DNA of 64,000 nt from Chroogloeocystis siderophila 5.2 s.c.1 (GCF_001904655.1 NZ_MRCC01000016.1:62001-126000), one strand, 5' to 3'; positions 17,361 to 26,799 are shown, numbered from the stretch's first letter. Program-made: numbers and translations. Notes: generated by a model not told the origin, from the letters alone.

Positions 17361-18323
17361 TTATACATCTAGTAATTGCTGGAGTTGCTCAACGAGCAAC
17401 TCAGTTGCAATGGGTCCTGTAATGCGACTCCAGAGATGATAGTCCACAAAATACACTTGATTTGCTTGATAAACCGGAAGCGATCGCAATACAGGGGTTT
17501 GTTCCCAAAGCTTCTGGATCTGTGAAACTGTACTATCTGCACTTGCCATCACAATGATAATTTCTGCATCTAGCTGCGGTAAAATTTCTAGGGAAATGGG
17601 TATTGCACCGTAGCGCACAGGTAGTGTGGGAAGCACTAACTCAAATCCGAGATCTTCAAGGAGATTACCTGCAAAGGTCTGTTCGGTAAATACTTCAATA
17701 CTGTCTAATCCAGAGATTGATAAGAGTAATATCTTTGTTGCTACAGTCTTCAATTTTACTCTGGCGTTGGCAATTCTTTGATTGTGGTCTTGAATAACCT
17801 GTTGTGCTTGTTGTTCGCGATTCATAACTTGACTAAGCGTTAATAAATCGTCTTGCCAGTGGCGATTGCTTTGTGCCAAAGGTAGTGTTGGGGCAATCTG
17901 GGAAAAATTGCGATACAGCGCTTGTTCGCCGCTGTAGCCGACAAGGATTAAATCGGGTTTCAGTCGTAGTACAGTTTCTTGTGAAGGTGATTGCTGAGTA
18001 CCAACATGAATTGGATGACTGGTGATGCGATCGCCTAGATATTTAACATCAACCATTGTGCCAAATTGGGGAGTACCGATTAAAGCTCTGGCATCTTCAG
18101 CATAGCCTACGGGTTGAATGGCAAGCGAAAGTAATAAGTCCAGCGATCGCGGATCGAGGGCGATGATGCGCTGGGGAGTTTCGCAAATTTGGGTTTGACC
18201 AAATTCGTGCTGTATATCTTGACAAACGGATGTTTTAGTGGTGTGAACAAGAGGAGTAGAAGTGCGATCGCAGGCGGATGTAAAACAGCACAACAGTAGA
18301 ATGCTTAGGAAAAACTTGTACAT
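17361..18323 (-). CDS. Iron-siderophore ABC transporter substrate-binding lipoprotein (module A)
   Basis: 320 residues from ATG 18323. A TTG-started frame reaches 18350, but the lipoprotein signal MYKFFLSILLLCCFTSAC begins at 18323 and its Cys follows the lipobox. The mature part is a two-lobed class III binding protein of the FecB/FhuD/BtuF type: ETPQRIIALDPRSLDLLLSL, then RLKPDLILVG, a long linking helix and the second lobe ending with SRITGPIATELLVEQLQQLL. It would capture ferric siderophore in the periplasm and deliver it to an ABC importer, which is not encoded nearby. The gene begins 20-40 bp after the receptor gene and is probably in the same operon. Confidence 0.93.
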   Translation of the reverse strand: MYKFFLSILLLCCFTSACDRTSTPLVHTTKTSVCQDIQHEFGQTQICETPQRIIALDPRSLDLLLSLAIQPVGYAEDARALIGTPQFGTMVDVKYLGDRITSHPIHVGTQQSPSQETVLRLKPDLILVGYSGEQALYRNFSQIAPTLPLAQSNRHWQDDLLTLSQVMNREQQAQQVIQDHNQRIANARVKLKTVATKILLLSISGLDSIEVFTEQTFAGNLLEDLGFELVLPTLPVRYGAIPISLEILPQLDAEIIIVMASADSTVSQIQKLWEQTPVLRSLPVYQANQVYFVDYHLWSRITGPIATELLVEQLQQLLDV

Positions 18324-18363
18324 TTGTTGGAGATATTGAAGCTTTACCAAGTCACGCGATAGC

Positions 18364-20868
18364 CTACTCGCAGGGTGCGTCCTCTGGCGGCGATATTGTC
18401 TGGTTCGTAGAAGCCACAGGTAGATATTGTTCGTTTAAGAGGTTTTCAATGCCAATACTAAGGGTTCCTGGTCCAAGTTGAATGCTACCGATGTAATCTA
18501 ACGTGACGTAGCCAGAGATGGGGACTTCTTCGGTTCCAGCGTTAAAGGCGCGGGTGCGATCGCCGATCAAGAGTAACTGTAATCGATTACTCCAACCTGG
18601 TAAAGTTTCGTGTTCAACGTATGCGGTGAGTTTTAACGGTGAGATACGTTCGCTGGTAATTGCTAAAAATTCGTCATCTTCTTCAAATTCACCTTCTTGC
18701 CAAGTTACTGTACTGCCAAGTTGCCAATTTCCTCCTGGTTGCCAATCTACTGTAGCTTCAACACCATAAATGCGTTCTGGTGCGCGGACAATTTCTGCAA
18801 GTACCGCACCAGGTATTAATCGCGTTCCCAATTCTGAATTGTTGTAGAAACCAGCTAGCGATACTTGTACATTCGTCCATTCGCCGCGAACTCCAATCTC
18901 GTAATTATTCACTTTCTGCGGTTGTGTCACATTGACATCATCTTCAATCGAAGTTAACTCATCCGGTAAACCTTGTAGCAAACGCCCGAAATCAGGTGCA
19001 GAAAAACCTTGTGCAAAATTAGCAAACAAACTTACTGTGTCGGTAACGCGATATAAACTACCAAGATTCAAAGCTAGATCGTCAAAACTGAGATCGCCGC
19101 CTGCGATATTGCGATAAGGGATAAAAGCAGTTTGAAAATTATCCACACTAAAGTTAAATTGCTCATACCTAGCACCACCACTGACTAACCAACGGTCATT
19201 CACGTCCCATTGCAGTTGTGCAAATAATCCTAAGTTACTAAAATTGTATGGAATTGATATTCTACCTACGCGACGAAACACCCGTCCTTGAGTAATATCA
19301 AACTCAGCCTCATCACCAAAACTATAATTAAGTTGGATATTTTCGTTCGCGTAGTCTGCACCCCACAGTATACTTGCCGTTTGTGATAGGGGTGTTTGCA
19401 TCTGAAGTCGTACGCCCCACTGTTCTTTGTCAAACTGCTGTTGCTGAATCAAATCGCCAAAATCTCGAAAGTCAAATGCATCTGAGCTACGCAAGTTCGA
19501 GCGGTAGTATAATTGCCCTTGTAACTGGCTACCGAAAAAAGCATCATTGGTATAGTTGAAACTTGCTACTGTGTTACGATTACCGCGCCCAGGAACGCCA
19601 ATAAATTCGACATCTGGAACGATAATGCCCCGTGCTTTTTGAATTCCTGGAATATCAAGAATGCTTTCATCAGGTCTAACTGTGCTATTCTCACTTTCGT
19701 TGTAGTGATTGAGTGAAACTTGCAAACGCTGTTGAGAATTTAAGTTGACTCCTACTTTACCAAATACATTAAAAATTTCTGTATCTGCGATGCTTTCAAA
19801 GGGAATGCGATCGCCTTCTGCATCAAAAAAGCCACCAACATCGTTACGCGAGATGTTGAACGCGAAGTCAACAATTCTTTCATTTCCTGAAAAGCCGTAT
19901 TCTAAATAGTTACCGAAACTGTCTCCGGTTAAAAATGAGTTTCCTCCGTTCGCAGCCGCATCAATGCCGATTTCAGCAGTTGAAGTAAATTGCTCTACGC
20001 TAGCTTGACGAGTAATAATATTGATAACTCCACCTGTTACACCATCTCCATAAATCGCGGTTGGTCCTCGTAAAACCTCAATTCTTTCGATCGCATCGGG
20101 CGAAATACTGCGATAATCTCTTGCTTGTACCGTTGAAAGATTCGATTTAATTGGAACGCCATCAATTAATATTTGCACCCGCCGACCGCGTAATTGTTGC
20201 GAAAATGTATTACCATCAGGAGAAACATCGCCTAAACCTGGTACTGTTTGTGCCAAAATATCTTGTAAATCTCTGCGTAACGCGGTTTGTTGCTCAATTT
20301 GGTCGCGATTAATAATTGTTACTGACCGTGGTACATTTTGCACAGCTTCGGCGGTACGTGTTGCAGTAACAATGATCTCGATTGGTTCATCTGCGGTATC
20401 AATATTAGAAGTAACGCTGAGTGTAAGTGCTTGGGCTACGCTACTTACTTTTGCCACGGGTGCAGTTGTCTCGCCAGAAATCGTAACTCGAATCTGGTTA
20501 TTTTCTAGATTTGTGACTGAAACTGATGTGATACCTGTCGTCGGGTTAGTCGCTTGAAATTGTTCGGCATCGGGAAGAACTAAAATAGCGTTAGGAATAT
20601 CTGCAATTAAAGTATTATCAATAACTGAGATTGTGGGAAGTGATATTTCACCTGTTGGAGTTTGCAAAACTATCTCCAAGCCTTCAGAAGTCGCACTAAC
20701 CTCAACGTTTGTAACTTGTGTAACCGCTGGTTGCAATTGTGCTAACCACTGAGTAGCTGTATTCGCAGTTTGCTGTACTGTTGGTAATTCTTGCGCACGA
20801 ACCGACTGCGTGCCAATGACCGATACAATACTGACTATTGTTAAAAATAGAAAATGCGATCGCTCCAT
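18364..20868 (-). CDS. TonB-dependent siderophore receptor with AMIN domain (module A), C-terminal frameshift
   Basis: Signal peptide at the start (FLTIVSIVSVIGTQSVRAQ), an AMIN domain at about residues 50-155, a TonB-box-like EPIEIIVTATRT near 165, a plug domain and a 22-strand barrel. In the given frame it ends as TISPPEDAPCE. One base off, the minus strand continues GFYEPDNIAARGRTLRVGYR and closes with VTW and a stop at 18344-18346, the expected last beta strand with terminal aromatic residue. So a one-base loss near 18420 breaks the C-terminus; it is a pseudogene, a sequence error or a recent mutation. Ferric siderophore uptake across the outer membrane. Start codon ATG 20868; a GTG 3 bp earlier is also possible. 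Confidence 0.88.
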   Translation of the reverse strand: MERSHFLFLTIVSIVSVIGTQSVRAQELPTVQQTANTATQWLAQLQPAVTQVTNVEVSATSEGLEIVLQTPTGEISLPTISVIDNTLIADIPNAILVLPDAEQFQATNPTTGITSVSVTNLENNQIRVTISGETTAPVAKVSSVAQALTLSVTSNIDTADEPIEIIVTATRTAEAVQNVPRSVTIINRDQIEQQTALRRDLQDILAQTVPGLGDVSPDGNTFSQQLRGRRVQILIDGVPIKSNLSTVQARDYRSISPDAIERIEVLRGPTAIYGDGVTGGVINIITRQASVEQFTSTAEIGIDAAANGGNSFLTGDSFGNYLEYGFSGNERIVDFAFNISRNDVGGFFDAEGDRIPFESIADTEIFNVFGKVGVNLNSQQRLQVSLNHYNESENSTVRPDESILDIPGIQKARGIIVPDVEFIGVPGRGNRNTVASFNYTNDAFFGSQLQGQLYYRSNLRSSDAFDFRDFGDLIQQQQFDKEQWGVRLQMQTPLSQTASILWGADYANENIQLNYSFGDEAEFDITQGRVFRRVGRISIPYNFSNLGLFAQLQWDVNDRWLVSGGARYEQFNFSVDNFQTAFIPYRNIAGGDLSFDDLALNLGSLYRVTDTVSLFANFAQGFSAPDFGRLLQGLPDELTSIEDDVNVTQPQKVNNYEIGVRGEWTNVQVSLAGFYNNSELGTRLIPGAVLAEIVRAPERIYGVEATVDWQPGGNWQLGSTVTWQEGEFEEDDEFLAITSERISPLKLTAYVEHETLPGWSNRLQLLLIGDRTRAFNAGTEEVPISGYVTLDYIGSIQLGPGTLSIGIENLLNEQYLPVASTNQTISPPEDAPCE

Positions 20869-20974
20869 CACTCCCTTCCCACAAATTGACTGAACTTGAT
20901 ATAAGTTGAAAAACTTTCTTAATTAGTCCAAATCAAAATATTAAAGGGAATTGCGAAGTGATGCGACTCAAAGC

Positions 20975-21001
20975 CGGAATGATTAGATCCCAAAACGGAA
21001 T
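20975..21001 (-). promoter_or_regulatory. Putative AraC box of module A: two CGGAAT elements 21 bp apart
   Basis: CGGAAT at 20975 and 20996 (plus-strand reading; toward the gene it is ATTCCGTTTTG-N10-ATTCCGGCTTTG). It lies about 105 bp upstream of the receptor start, just past the stop of the AraC gene. The same pair with the same 21-bp period stands before receptors B and C. Two helical turns between direct repeats is what an AraC monomer pair of HTHs or a dimer would read. Functional claim is inferred. Confidence 0.65.
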
Positions 21002-21004
21002 TCT

Positions 21005-21958
21005 TTAAACTCGACGGTGTGATAAGTAATGACTCGGAGTGACGCCAAACTTTTTACGAAACGCCGCCGCGAAATGTCCGCGATTAGCGTAACCAACCAT
21101 CGCTGCGACCCCTGTAATGGTCATTGCTTGTTCTTCTAAAAGTTTACGCGCGTATTCCATGCGGCGATCGTGTAAATAACCAAAAACACTTGTACCAAAA
21201 ACTTGACGAAATCCACGTTTTAAGGTGCAGTCGTTTAAACCAACTTGCCGTGCTAACGAGAGTAATGAAGGTGGATTGCATAGATTTTGGCTAATAATGT
21301 CTTTTGCTTGCTGAATTTGGTCAATTTCGCTACGGCTTAAGCGCGGGTAAGTTTTACGGTTAACTTCACTCAGTTGCGCAATCTTCATTGCAATCAGTTC
21401 TAAACATTTTGCCCCAAGATACATTTGCTTTGTTGCACCTTGATAGGGACAGTTAAGAATCTGCTCAAGCACCAACTTCATCTCTGGCGTGATGCTACCG
21501 ATATGGTTGTATGGCTGTTCATTACCCGTGATTAGCTGTTGTATGGCTAAAGGTAAGGATGATTCAGAGGTACAAAAGTATTGTAGGAGTTCAGGCGAAT
21601 CGAGATGAATGTCAACTTGCAAAATTCTTCCTGCGGATTTTTGAGCGATCGCATTTTTTACAGTACCCCACTCGACAAAATTTTGTCTGCTACTGCGAGT
21701 GCGATCGCGACACTGGTGATTACCCAACATCTGAAACCCAAATTCGATACAGCCTGGATCTTCATGGAGTGTGATCGCAAGATCATCACGAAATTCGTAA
21801 TCATGAATCAACAAATCAATTCCATTGAGAAAAATCCATCTTTGATGACCATTACCCAATTGCTGAGGGCATTTTTCTATGGTTTCAAAATCTGATTCTA
21901 GACCGTGACTGTTGCGCCACAATTCATCATACTCCCTGTTTGAAAGGGTAATTGTCAC
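21005..21958 (-). CDS. PchR-like AraC-family regulator (module A)
   Basis: 317 residues, GTG start with AAAGGAG nine bases upstream. N-terminal ligand-binding half starts MTITLSNREYDELW and has SAGRILQVDIHL; the C-terminal half has two HTHs (PSLLSLARQVGLNDCTLKRG and MTITGVAAMVGYANRGHFAA) with the PchR-type spacing and the FGVTPSHYLSHRR end. In Pseudomonas PchR responds to the siderophore pyochelin and activates its receptor; the order here (regulator just before receptor and binding protein on the same strand) suggests a similar activator. Two related genes at 26800 and 34506. Inducer unknown. Confidence 0.93.
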   Translation of the reverse strand: MTITLSNREYDELWRNSHGLESDFETIEKCPQQLGNGHQRWIFLNGIDLLIHDYEFRDDLAITLHEDPGCIEFGFQMLGNHQCRDRTRSSRQNFVEWGTVKNAIAQKSAGRILQVDIHLDSPELLQYFCTSESSLPLAIQQLITGNEQPYNHIGSITPEMKLVLEQILNCPYQGATKQMYLGAKCLELIAMKIAQLSEVNRKTYPRLSRSEIDQIQQAKDIISQNLCNPPSLLSLARQVGLNDCTLKRGFRQVFGTSVFGYLHDRRMEYARKLLEEQAMTITGVAAMVGYANRGHFAAAFRKKFGVTPSHYLSHRRV

Positions 21959-21993
21959 GCGTTGCTCCTTTTATATCCTCAACAAATAAACTT

Positions 21994-22013
21994 AGTTTCA
22001 GCTAAATGAAACT
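21994..22013 (-). promoter_or_regulatory. Inverted repeat upstream of AraC A
   Basis: Perfect AGTTTCA-N6-TGAAACT, centred about 45 bp before the AraC start, within an AT-rich stretch. It has other arms than the Fur-like repeats before AraC B and C, so it may be a different operator or a divergent version. No consensus named. Confidence 0.4.
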
Positions 22014-22089
22014 TATTCTTATTTATCAAGGAAAAAGAGTCAAGTTTTTGCTCAAGCGAATACAGTATCAAAGCCGCAAAGAAGCGATG

Positions 22090-22197
22090 TTAGTTTGCAG
22101 GTAAATTATTCGGCTCAATTAGTTGAAAGTTGTCGGGCAACGCTTCCCAAGATATCACCAGTTGTATCGCTTTGGTTTGCTCTAGTTGGGTTGCCAT
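22090..22197 (-). pseudogene. Truncated N-terminus of a Uma2-family gene
   Basis: ATG at 22197 begins MATQLEQTKAIQLVISWEAL, nearly the start of the Uma2 protein at 1123 (MATQLEQTKAPQLVISWAAL), and stops after 35 codons. DNA similarity also covers the upstream bases (TTGTTTTAT...TTGAT), so the promoter part was copied too. The rest of the gene is missing. Confidence 0.8.
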
Positions 22198-22298
22198 AAT
22201 GACTAACTTTTATGGATCTTGTTTTATATTATCTTGATACAACCGATATTTTTTATGGTTAATGCTAGTGGCGATCGCCTAACTCAACCTACAGCTAG

Positions 22299-23237
22299 TT
22301 ACTTCCACTCATCAATCAAATAGTTGTACAAGTCATCCAACACTCGATTAGCTGCTACCGTTGTCCACTGCGAAATCCAGGCTTCGCCATCAACTTCATA
22401 AACTCGGCGTTGCTGAACAACTTTGAGTTGCGACCACAAAGGATGATTGGTAAATTCAGTTAGTTTGGATGCTGAAGAATCTGCCATCAAAAACATCACA
22501 TCACCGTCCATTTGCGGAATCAGTTCTAAAGATAAATTTTCATTGACTGTTTGCTTATTTTGTGCATCAGGACGTGATAAACCAACATCATTGATAATCT
22601 GTCCGCTGAAAGATTGCTTTAAGTAGATTCGAGCCGTATCCGCCCAAAAGCTAACTACTGATACTTGCGTTGTTGATAGGCGATTCCCCAATTGTTTCTG
22701 TAAATCAGCAATTCGCTGCTGATACGCAGCCATAATTTTATCAGCTTCCTGCGTTTTCCCTAACGCTTCAGCATAAACTTTAAACCACCGTTTCCAATCC
22801 AAAGTATCGCCACTTTCGACTAAAACCGTAGGCGCAATTTGTGATAGTTGCGTGTAAGAAACCTCATTCCAATCCAAGCCTAAAATCAGATCGGGTTTGA
22901 GGCGTAAGATACTCTCTAAGTTAGGCTGAGTGCGCGTACCGATATTCGCGATTTGGGTTGTTTGTGGGAGTAGCGAGTCAATACCCGTTTCGATAAATGT
23001 TGCCCCGATTGGCTTGATGCCCAATGCGATAACATTATCTACCAAGCTGAGGGCAATGACTCGTTGTGGATTGAGTGGAACGCAAGTTTCGCCCATTGCG
23101 TGCTGTATAATGCGGCAATCGCTTGGTGACTCATTGTTCAGGTTACTCTTACCTTGGCAAGCTACAATCCAAACAATCAATAGAATTGCTAGAAAAAATG
23201 ATTGCAGTGATTTATTTATATTTTTAGAAATCTGCAC
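22299..23237 (-). CDS. Iron-siderophore ABC transporter substrate-binding lipoprotein (module B)
   Basis: 312 residues. Signal MQISKNINKSLQSFFLAILL then the lipobox IVAC. The FecB-like body has NPQRVIALSLVDNVIALGI, SILRLKPDLILGLDWNE and a closing helix with VAANRVLDDLYNYLIDEW. It lies 72 bp behind the receptor of module B and is probably co-transcribed. Compared with module A it shares the overall pattern but differs through the ligand-facing segments, so another siderophore is likely. Periplasmic, membrane-tethered. Confidence 0.93.
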   Translation of the reverse strand: MQISKNINKSLQSFFLAILLIVWIVACQGKSNLNNESPSDCRIIQHAMGETCVPLNPQRVIALSLVDNVIALGIKPIGATFIETGIDSLLPQTTQIANIGTRTQPNLESILRLKPDLILGLDWNEVSYTQLSQIAPTVLVESGDTLDWKRWFKVYAEALGKTQEADKIMAAYQQRIADLQKQLGNRLSTTQVSVVSFWADTARIYLKQSFSGQIINDVGLSRPDAQNKQTVNENLSLELIPQMDGDVMFLMADSSASKLTEFTNHPLWSQLKVVQQRRVYEVDGEAWISQWTTVAANRVLDDLYNYLIDEWK

Positions 23238-23260
23238 AATGCGACAATACTGATTAAAAA

Positions 23261-23290
23261 TTACCCATTACCAATTACCAGTTACCAATC
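23261..23290. repeat. ATTACCAATTACC-type tandem repeat
   Basis: TTACCCATTACCAATTACCA, then GTTACCAATC, approximate 7-bp units located between receptor B and its binding-protein gene. Similar tracts occur near 33820, 37667 and 37848. Such heptamer repeats (STRR) are typical of cyanobacteria. Confidence 0.65.
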
Positions 23291-23309
23291 ATCCGAAAGC
23301 AACTTAATA

Positions 23310-25913
23310 TTAGAAAGTGATCCGATAACTAGCACTGATTGTTCTGCCTTGTCCTTTATAGTTAAGGGGATCGTAGATAGGAGCAAAATATTGCGAAAAC
23401 ACCGGAAAATAGTCGGCATTGAATAAATTCTGAACACCAATCAATAATTCACCTCCGAATAGACTAATACTACTAAAGTAATCAACAGTGACATAACTCT
23501 CAATCGCTGCGCCTTCAACGTCATCTTCAAACGCACGACTTCGGTTTCCTGAATAAAGCAACTGTAAGCGATTGCGCCAGCCTGGTAGAGTTTCATGTTC
23601 TACATACGTGGTAAGCTTGAGGGGAGCAATCACGGTGCTGTTTAAGGCTAAAAACTCACCATTTTCATCTTCGTCGTTTTCTCCTTCTTGCCAAGACGCA
23701 CTTCCACCCAAACGCCAGTTTTGATCAGCTTGCCAATCGATTGTTGCTTCTACACCATAAACTCGTTGCGGAGCGCGAACAATGCGGTATGCTCCTCCTT
23801 GTAAGCCTGGAAGTGGTACAAGGTCTAATCCTAGACTTGAGTAATTGTAGAATCCTGCCAGCGATACTTGTAGCGAATTCCACACGCCGCGAATTCCGAG
23901 TTCGTAGTTATCTACCTTCTGCGGTGAAGTGATATCGAGATCTGCTTCTAAACTTGTAAAACCTTCGGGTGGACGGCGGAGAATGCGACCAACATCTGGA
24001 AGAGAGAAACCTTGCGCAAAGCTAGCAAAAACGCTAAGTTCATCTGTAAAATTATATACTGCCCCCGCATTAAACACAACATCATCGGTGTTGAGGGTTC
24101 CACCTTCGACATCTCTACCGTCATCAAACGTGGTATAGTCTTCGGTATTGATCGTCAAATTTACATAACGTGCGCCGCTATTGAGCGTAAGGCGATCGCC
24201 AATTTGCCATTGTAATTGTGCAAAGATTCCCAAGTCATCGAGTGTATAAGGCGGCATAAATAATGCCTCGTCAACTTTGCGGTAAATCAATCCACCACTC
24301 GCATCAAGTTCTTCTGGGTCAAAAATTTCAAAGTTCTGCGAGATATCCTCACGGATGTAATCCACACCCCAAAGTAAACTTGCTGTCCGTTCAGAATTAA
24401 ACGGCGTTTCAATTTGTACTCGCCCGCCCCACTGTTCGGTTTTTCCTCTAGAATTGCTAATGATGGTGCCACCAAAAGGTCGTTCATCATAGGGAATACC
24501 ACCACCATTTTTAAACAGACGATAGAATAACTGACTTTGGACTCGACTACCTAGAAGATTTTCGTGTGAATAGCTGAGTGTTGTGTTTGTCGTAGTGAAG
24601 AAATATCCCGCATCTGAACCGATGACGGTTGTTCCTGGTGCCAGTCTGCGTAAACGTGCCGTTTGGATTCCTGGAATGTCTGCAATGCTCTCATCCGAGA
24701 TGAAATCGGAATCTTGGCTTAAATTGTAGTGATTAAATGTGAGTTGTAGGCGTTGTTGTTCGTCTAAGTTGACTCCGAGTTTGACCAATCCATCAAAAGT
24801 ATTGGTATCATCCAAGCCGAAATTATTACCGACGCGATCGCCTTGGGCATCAAAAAAGCCTCCTGTCCAAGTTGAGGAGAGGCTACCTAACCAGTCAACT
24901 GCACCTTCTGTACCCGAAATTGAGTATTGCAGATTATAACCAAAACTATCACCTACTAAAAACGAGTTTCCCCCACCAGCCGCTGCGGTTGTCCCTAGTT
25001 CTACTGTCGAAGTCAACCGATCTTCAGTTGGTCTACGAGTGATAATATTGATCAATCCTCCGGTTGCTTGTGCGCCATAAATTGCATTTGGACCACGAAT
25101 GATTTCAATGCGTTCAATCGCTTCGGGGTCAATTGAGGCAAGCGGTGCAGTAAATGTCCGATTGTTGTTCGTATTTTGCGGAATACCGTCAATTACAATC
25201 GACGCATCACGCCCGCGTAAAGTGAAGTTACTCGGACGACCTGTTGGCTGCGTTGCACCAGGAACTAATCGCGTTAAAATATCTGCTAAATCTCGACTAA
25301 AACGCGCTTTTTCTTGAATTTGGTCGCGTTCAATTACTGTGACGCTACGCGGTACATTCTGTAATTCTTCTTCGGTTCGCGTCGCTGTGACAACAATCTC
25401 AATCGGTTCCTCGGCTATTGTGCCATCTAACTCAGATGCGGTTGTGCTGAGAATTAATGCTTGTTCTGCTGTGCTTATCTCAGCTATGGGCGGTGCTGCT
25501 AAGCCTGTAATTGTTACTTGAATGCGGTTTGGCGCGATGTTTCTCACCGTAACTTCTGTAATTCCCTCTATAGGATTGGTAGCTTGAAATTCATTAGCGT
25601 CTGGTAGTGTCAATAAAGCATTGGGAATTTCTGCAATTAGGGTATTGTCAACAGTTTGCGTTGTGGGAACCGATAACGAACCTGCGGGAGTTTCTAGAAC
25701 AACTTCAACGCCTGTATTGGTGGAGTAAACTTGTACAGATGTAACTTGAATAATTGCTTGTGCTAGCTTTGGAGTGCGATCGCGCTGAAGTGCTGATACA
25801 CGATGCGAATTCTTTGTTTCTTCTAGTTCTACTTCTGCCCTAACTGCTTGAGTGACTAATATTGGAATAACACTTATACCTAACACAAGAAGTAAATATT
25901 GCTGCCGCATCAT
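23310..25913 (-). CDS. TonB-dependent siderophore receptor with AMIN domain (module B)
   Basis: 867 residues; ATG 25913 or the next ATG at 25910, which has GAGG before it. Signal LLLVLGISVIPILVTQAVRA, AMIN domain at about 50-160 (VTSVQVYSTNTGVEVVLETP), TonB-box region EPIEIVVTATRTEEELQ, plug with IVIDGIPQNTN and IERIEIIRGPNAIYGAQATG, then the beta barrel. The end SYRITF has the terminal aromatic residue needed for barrel assembly, so this receptor is intact, unlike receptor A. Paralogue of A by its overall layout and many matching segments (e.g. ALKLTTYVEHETLPGWRNRL-like). Outer membrane, TonB-energised ferric siderophore import. Confidence 0.95.
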   Translation of the reverse strand: MMRQQYLLLVLGISVIPILVTQAVRAEVELEETKNSHRVSALQRDRTPKLAQAIIQVTSVQVYSTNTGVEVVLETPAGSLSVPTTQTVDNTLIAEIPNALLTLPDANEFQATNPIEGITEVTVRNIAPNRIQVTITGLAAPPIAEISTAEQALILSTTASELDGTIAEEPIEIVVTATRTEEELQNVPRSVTVIERDQIQEKARFSRDLADILTRLVPGATQPTGRPSNFTLRGRDASIVIDGIPQNTNNNRTFTAPLASIDPEAIERIEIIRGPNAIYGAQATGGLINIITRRPTEDRLTSTVELGTTAAAGGGNSFLVGDSFGYNLQYSISGTEGAVDWLGSLSSTWTGGFFDAQGDRVGNNFGLDDTNTFDGLVKLGVNLDEQQRLQLTFNHYNLSQDSDFISDESIADIPGIQTARLRRLAPGTTVIGSDAGYFFTTTNTTLSYSHENLLGSRVQSQLFYRLFKNGGGIPYDERPFGGTIISNSRGKTEQWGGRVQIETPFNSERTASLLWGVDYIREDISQNFEIFDPEELDASGGLIYRKVDEALFMPPYTLDDLGIFAQLQWQIGDRLTLNSGARYVNLTINTEDYTTFDDGRDVEGGTLNTDDVVFNAGAVYNFTDELSVFASFAQGFSLPDVGRILRRPPEGFTSLEADLDITSPQKVDNYELGIRGVWNSLQVSLAGFYNYSSLGLDLVPLPGLQGGAYRIVRAPQRVYGVEATIDWQADQNWRLGGSASWQEGENDEDENGEFLALNSTVIAPLKLTTYVEHETLPGWRNRLQLLYSGNRSRAFEDDVEGAAIESYVTVDYFSSISLFGGELLIGVQNLFNADYFPVFSQYFAPIYDPLNYKGQGRTISASYRITF

Positions 25914-26069
25914 GCCTCACATACAAACAATCACACTGCCAATTGCTGTAACATCCTTCCTTGCGCTAAGTACAAGACATACAGCTTACTCAACTGCTAA
26001 TAATTAGCAATTAGAAATAAACTTTACACAAGTAGTAAATACTTTTGAAAGCCGAGAATCTCTTTCAAA

Positions 26070-26096
26070 CGGAATACTTTCGCTTCCAAACGGAAT
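26070..26096 (-). promoter_or_regulatory. Putative AraC box of module B: two CGGAAT elements 21 bp apart
   Basis: CAAACGGAATAC and CAAACGGAATTT with CGGAAT starting at 26070 and 26091, exactly 21 bp apart, 157 bp before the receptor start. Here both halves are perfect. It is separated from its AraC gene by the PemK-type toxin pair, but the box and receptor remain together. Confidence 0.68.
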
Positions 26097-26174
26097 TTTT
26101 GTTAACCTGATTTTCTATGTTTGCACTCCAAACATAAAGAGTGTAAGCACCAAACACGTCCAGGTAGTAGGAAG

Positions 26175-26555
26175 CTATTCATCTGATAATTGATACTCGA
26201 TCACTACGGCGATCGCTATGGTAATTTCTTCGATGGTTATCTCAGACAAACATCCTAGCTTACGGATGAATCTTTGGGTGTCTACTCCGCGTAATTGCAA
26301 AGCATCCACTGTAGAAACTTTTGATAAGCCATTATGACTATCCGGCTCAATTTTAACGTGCCAAAGATTTGATGCAAAATAAGATTTCCAGTCTGTAATA
26401 GGTGCAATAAGTTTAATCGGTAGTTTACCAATAGCATCAGAACTTATCACGACCGCCGGACGAATCTTTTTAATCTCCGCGCCTAACGTAGGGTCAAAAT
26501 TAACTAGCCATATTTCACCACGTTTGGGAAGAACATTAGAAGTCAACGATGTCAC
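26175..26555 (-). CDS. PemK/MazF-family mRNA interferase toxin
   Basis: 126 residues, GTG start at 26555 overlapping the end of the preceding gene by 20 bp. Typical SH3-like toxin start PKRGEIWLVNFDPTLGAEIKKIRPAVVIS, then IKLIAPITDW and KVSTVDALQLRGVD. The R in KIRPAVV and the S/T in STVDALQ belong to the MazF catalytic region. Cuts mRNA when freed from its antitoxin. The pair sits between AraC B and receptor B, breaking up the module. Family secure, activity not shown. Confidence 0.9.
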   Translation of the reverse strand: MTSLTSNVLPKRGEIWLVNFDPTLGAEIKKIRPAVVISSDAIGKLPIKLIAPITDWKSYFASNLWHVKIEPDSHNGLSKVSTVDALQLRGVDTQRFIRKLGCLSEITIEEITIAIAVVIEYQLSDE

Positions 26556-26745
26556 CCACTTCTAGTTCTTGCCATTCAGTATCTTCTTGATAATGCTTAT
26601 ACATTTCTTCTGCTTGTCTTTGCAGTATCAGACAACGTTCCTTCAACGATAAGCGCATAAAAGCACGACGTTGAGCTAATGAGGATGTAGAAATGTCGTT
26701 TGATTGCTGTTCAATTTTTGCGGTTGCTGGTTGTGAACTTTCCAT
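26536..26745 (-). CDS. Putative antitoxin of the PemK-type toxin
   Basis: 69 residues from ATG 26745 (MESSQPATAKIEQQ). It ends in YQEDTEWQELEVGDIVDF, a tail seen in small cyanobacterial proteins next to PemK toxins, and contains a central helix RRAFMRLSLKERCLILQRQAEE. Overlap of 20 bp with the toxin gene is the usual coupling in type II pairs. No DNA-binding motif recognised; assigned by position and size. Confidence 0.75.
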   Translation of the reverse strand: MESSQPATAKIEQQSNDISTSSLAQRRAFMRLSLKERCLILQRQAEEMYKHYQEDTEWQELEVGDIVDF

Positions 26746-26799
26746 ATATGCAATCAACTTCAATTAGTTTTACGGATATTTCGACCGTGATTATAGCTA

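Noticed and set aside
18344-18430. Programmed frameshift in receptor A
   Set aside because: No slippery heptamer was seen at the junction; a plain mutation or sequencing error is simpler.
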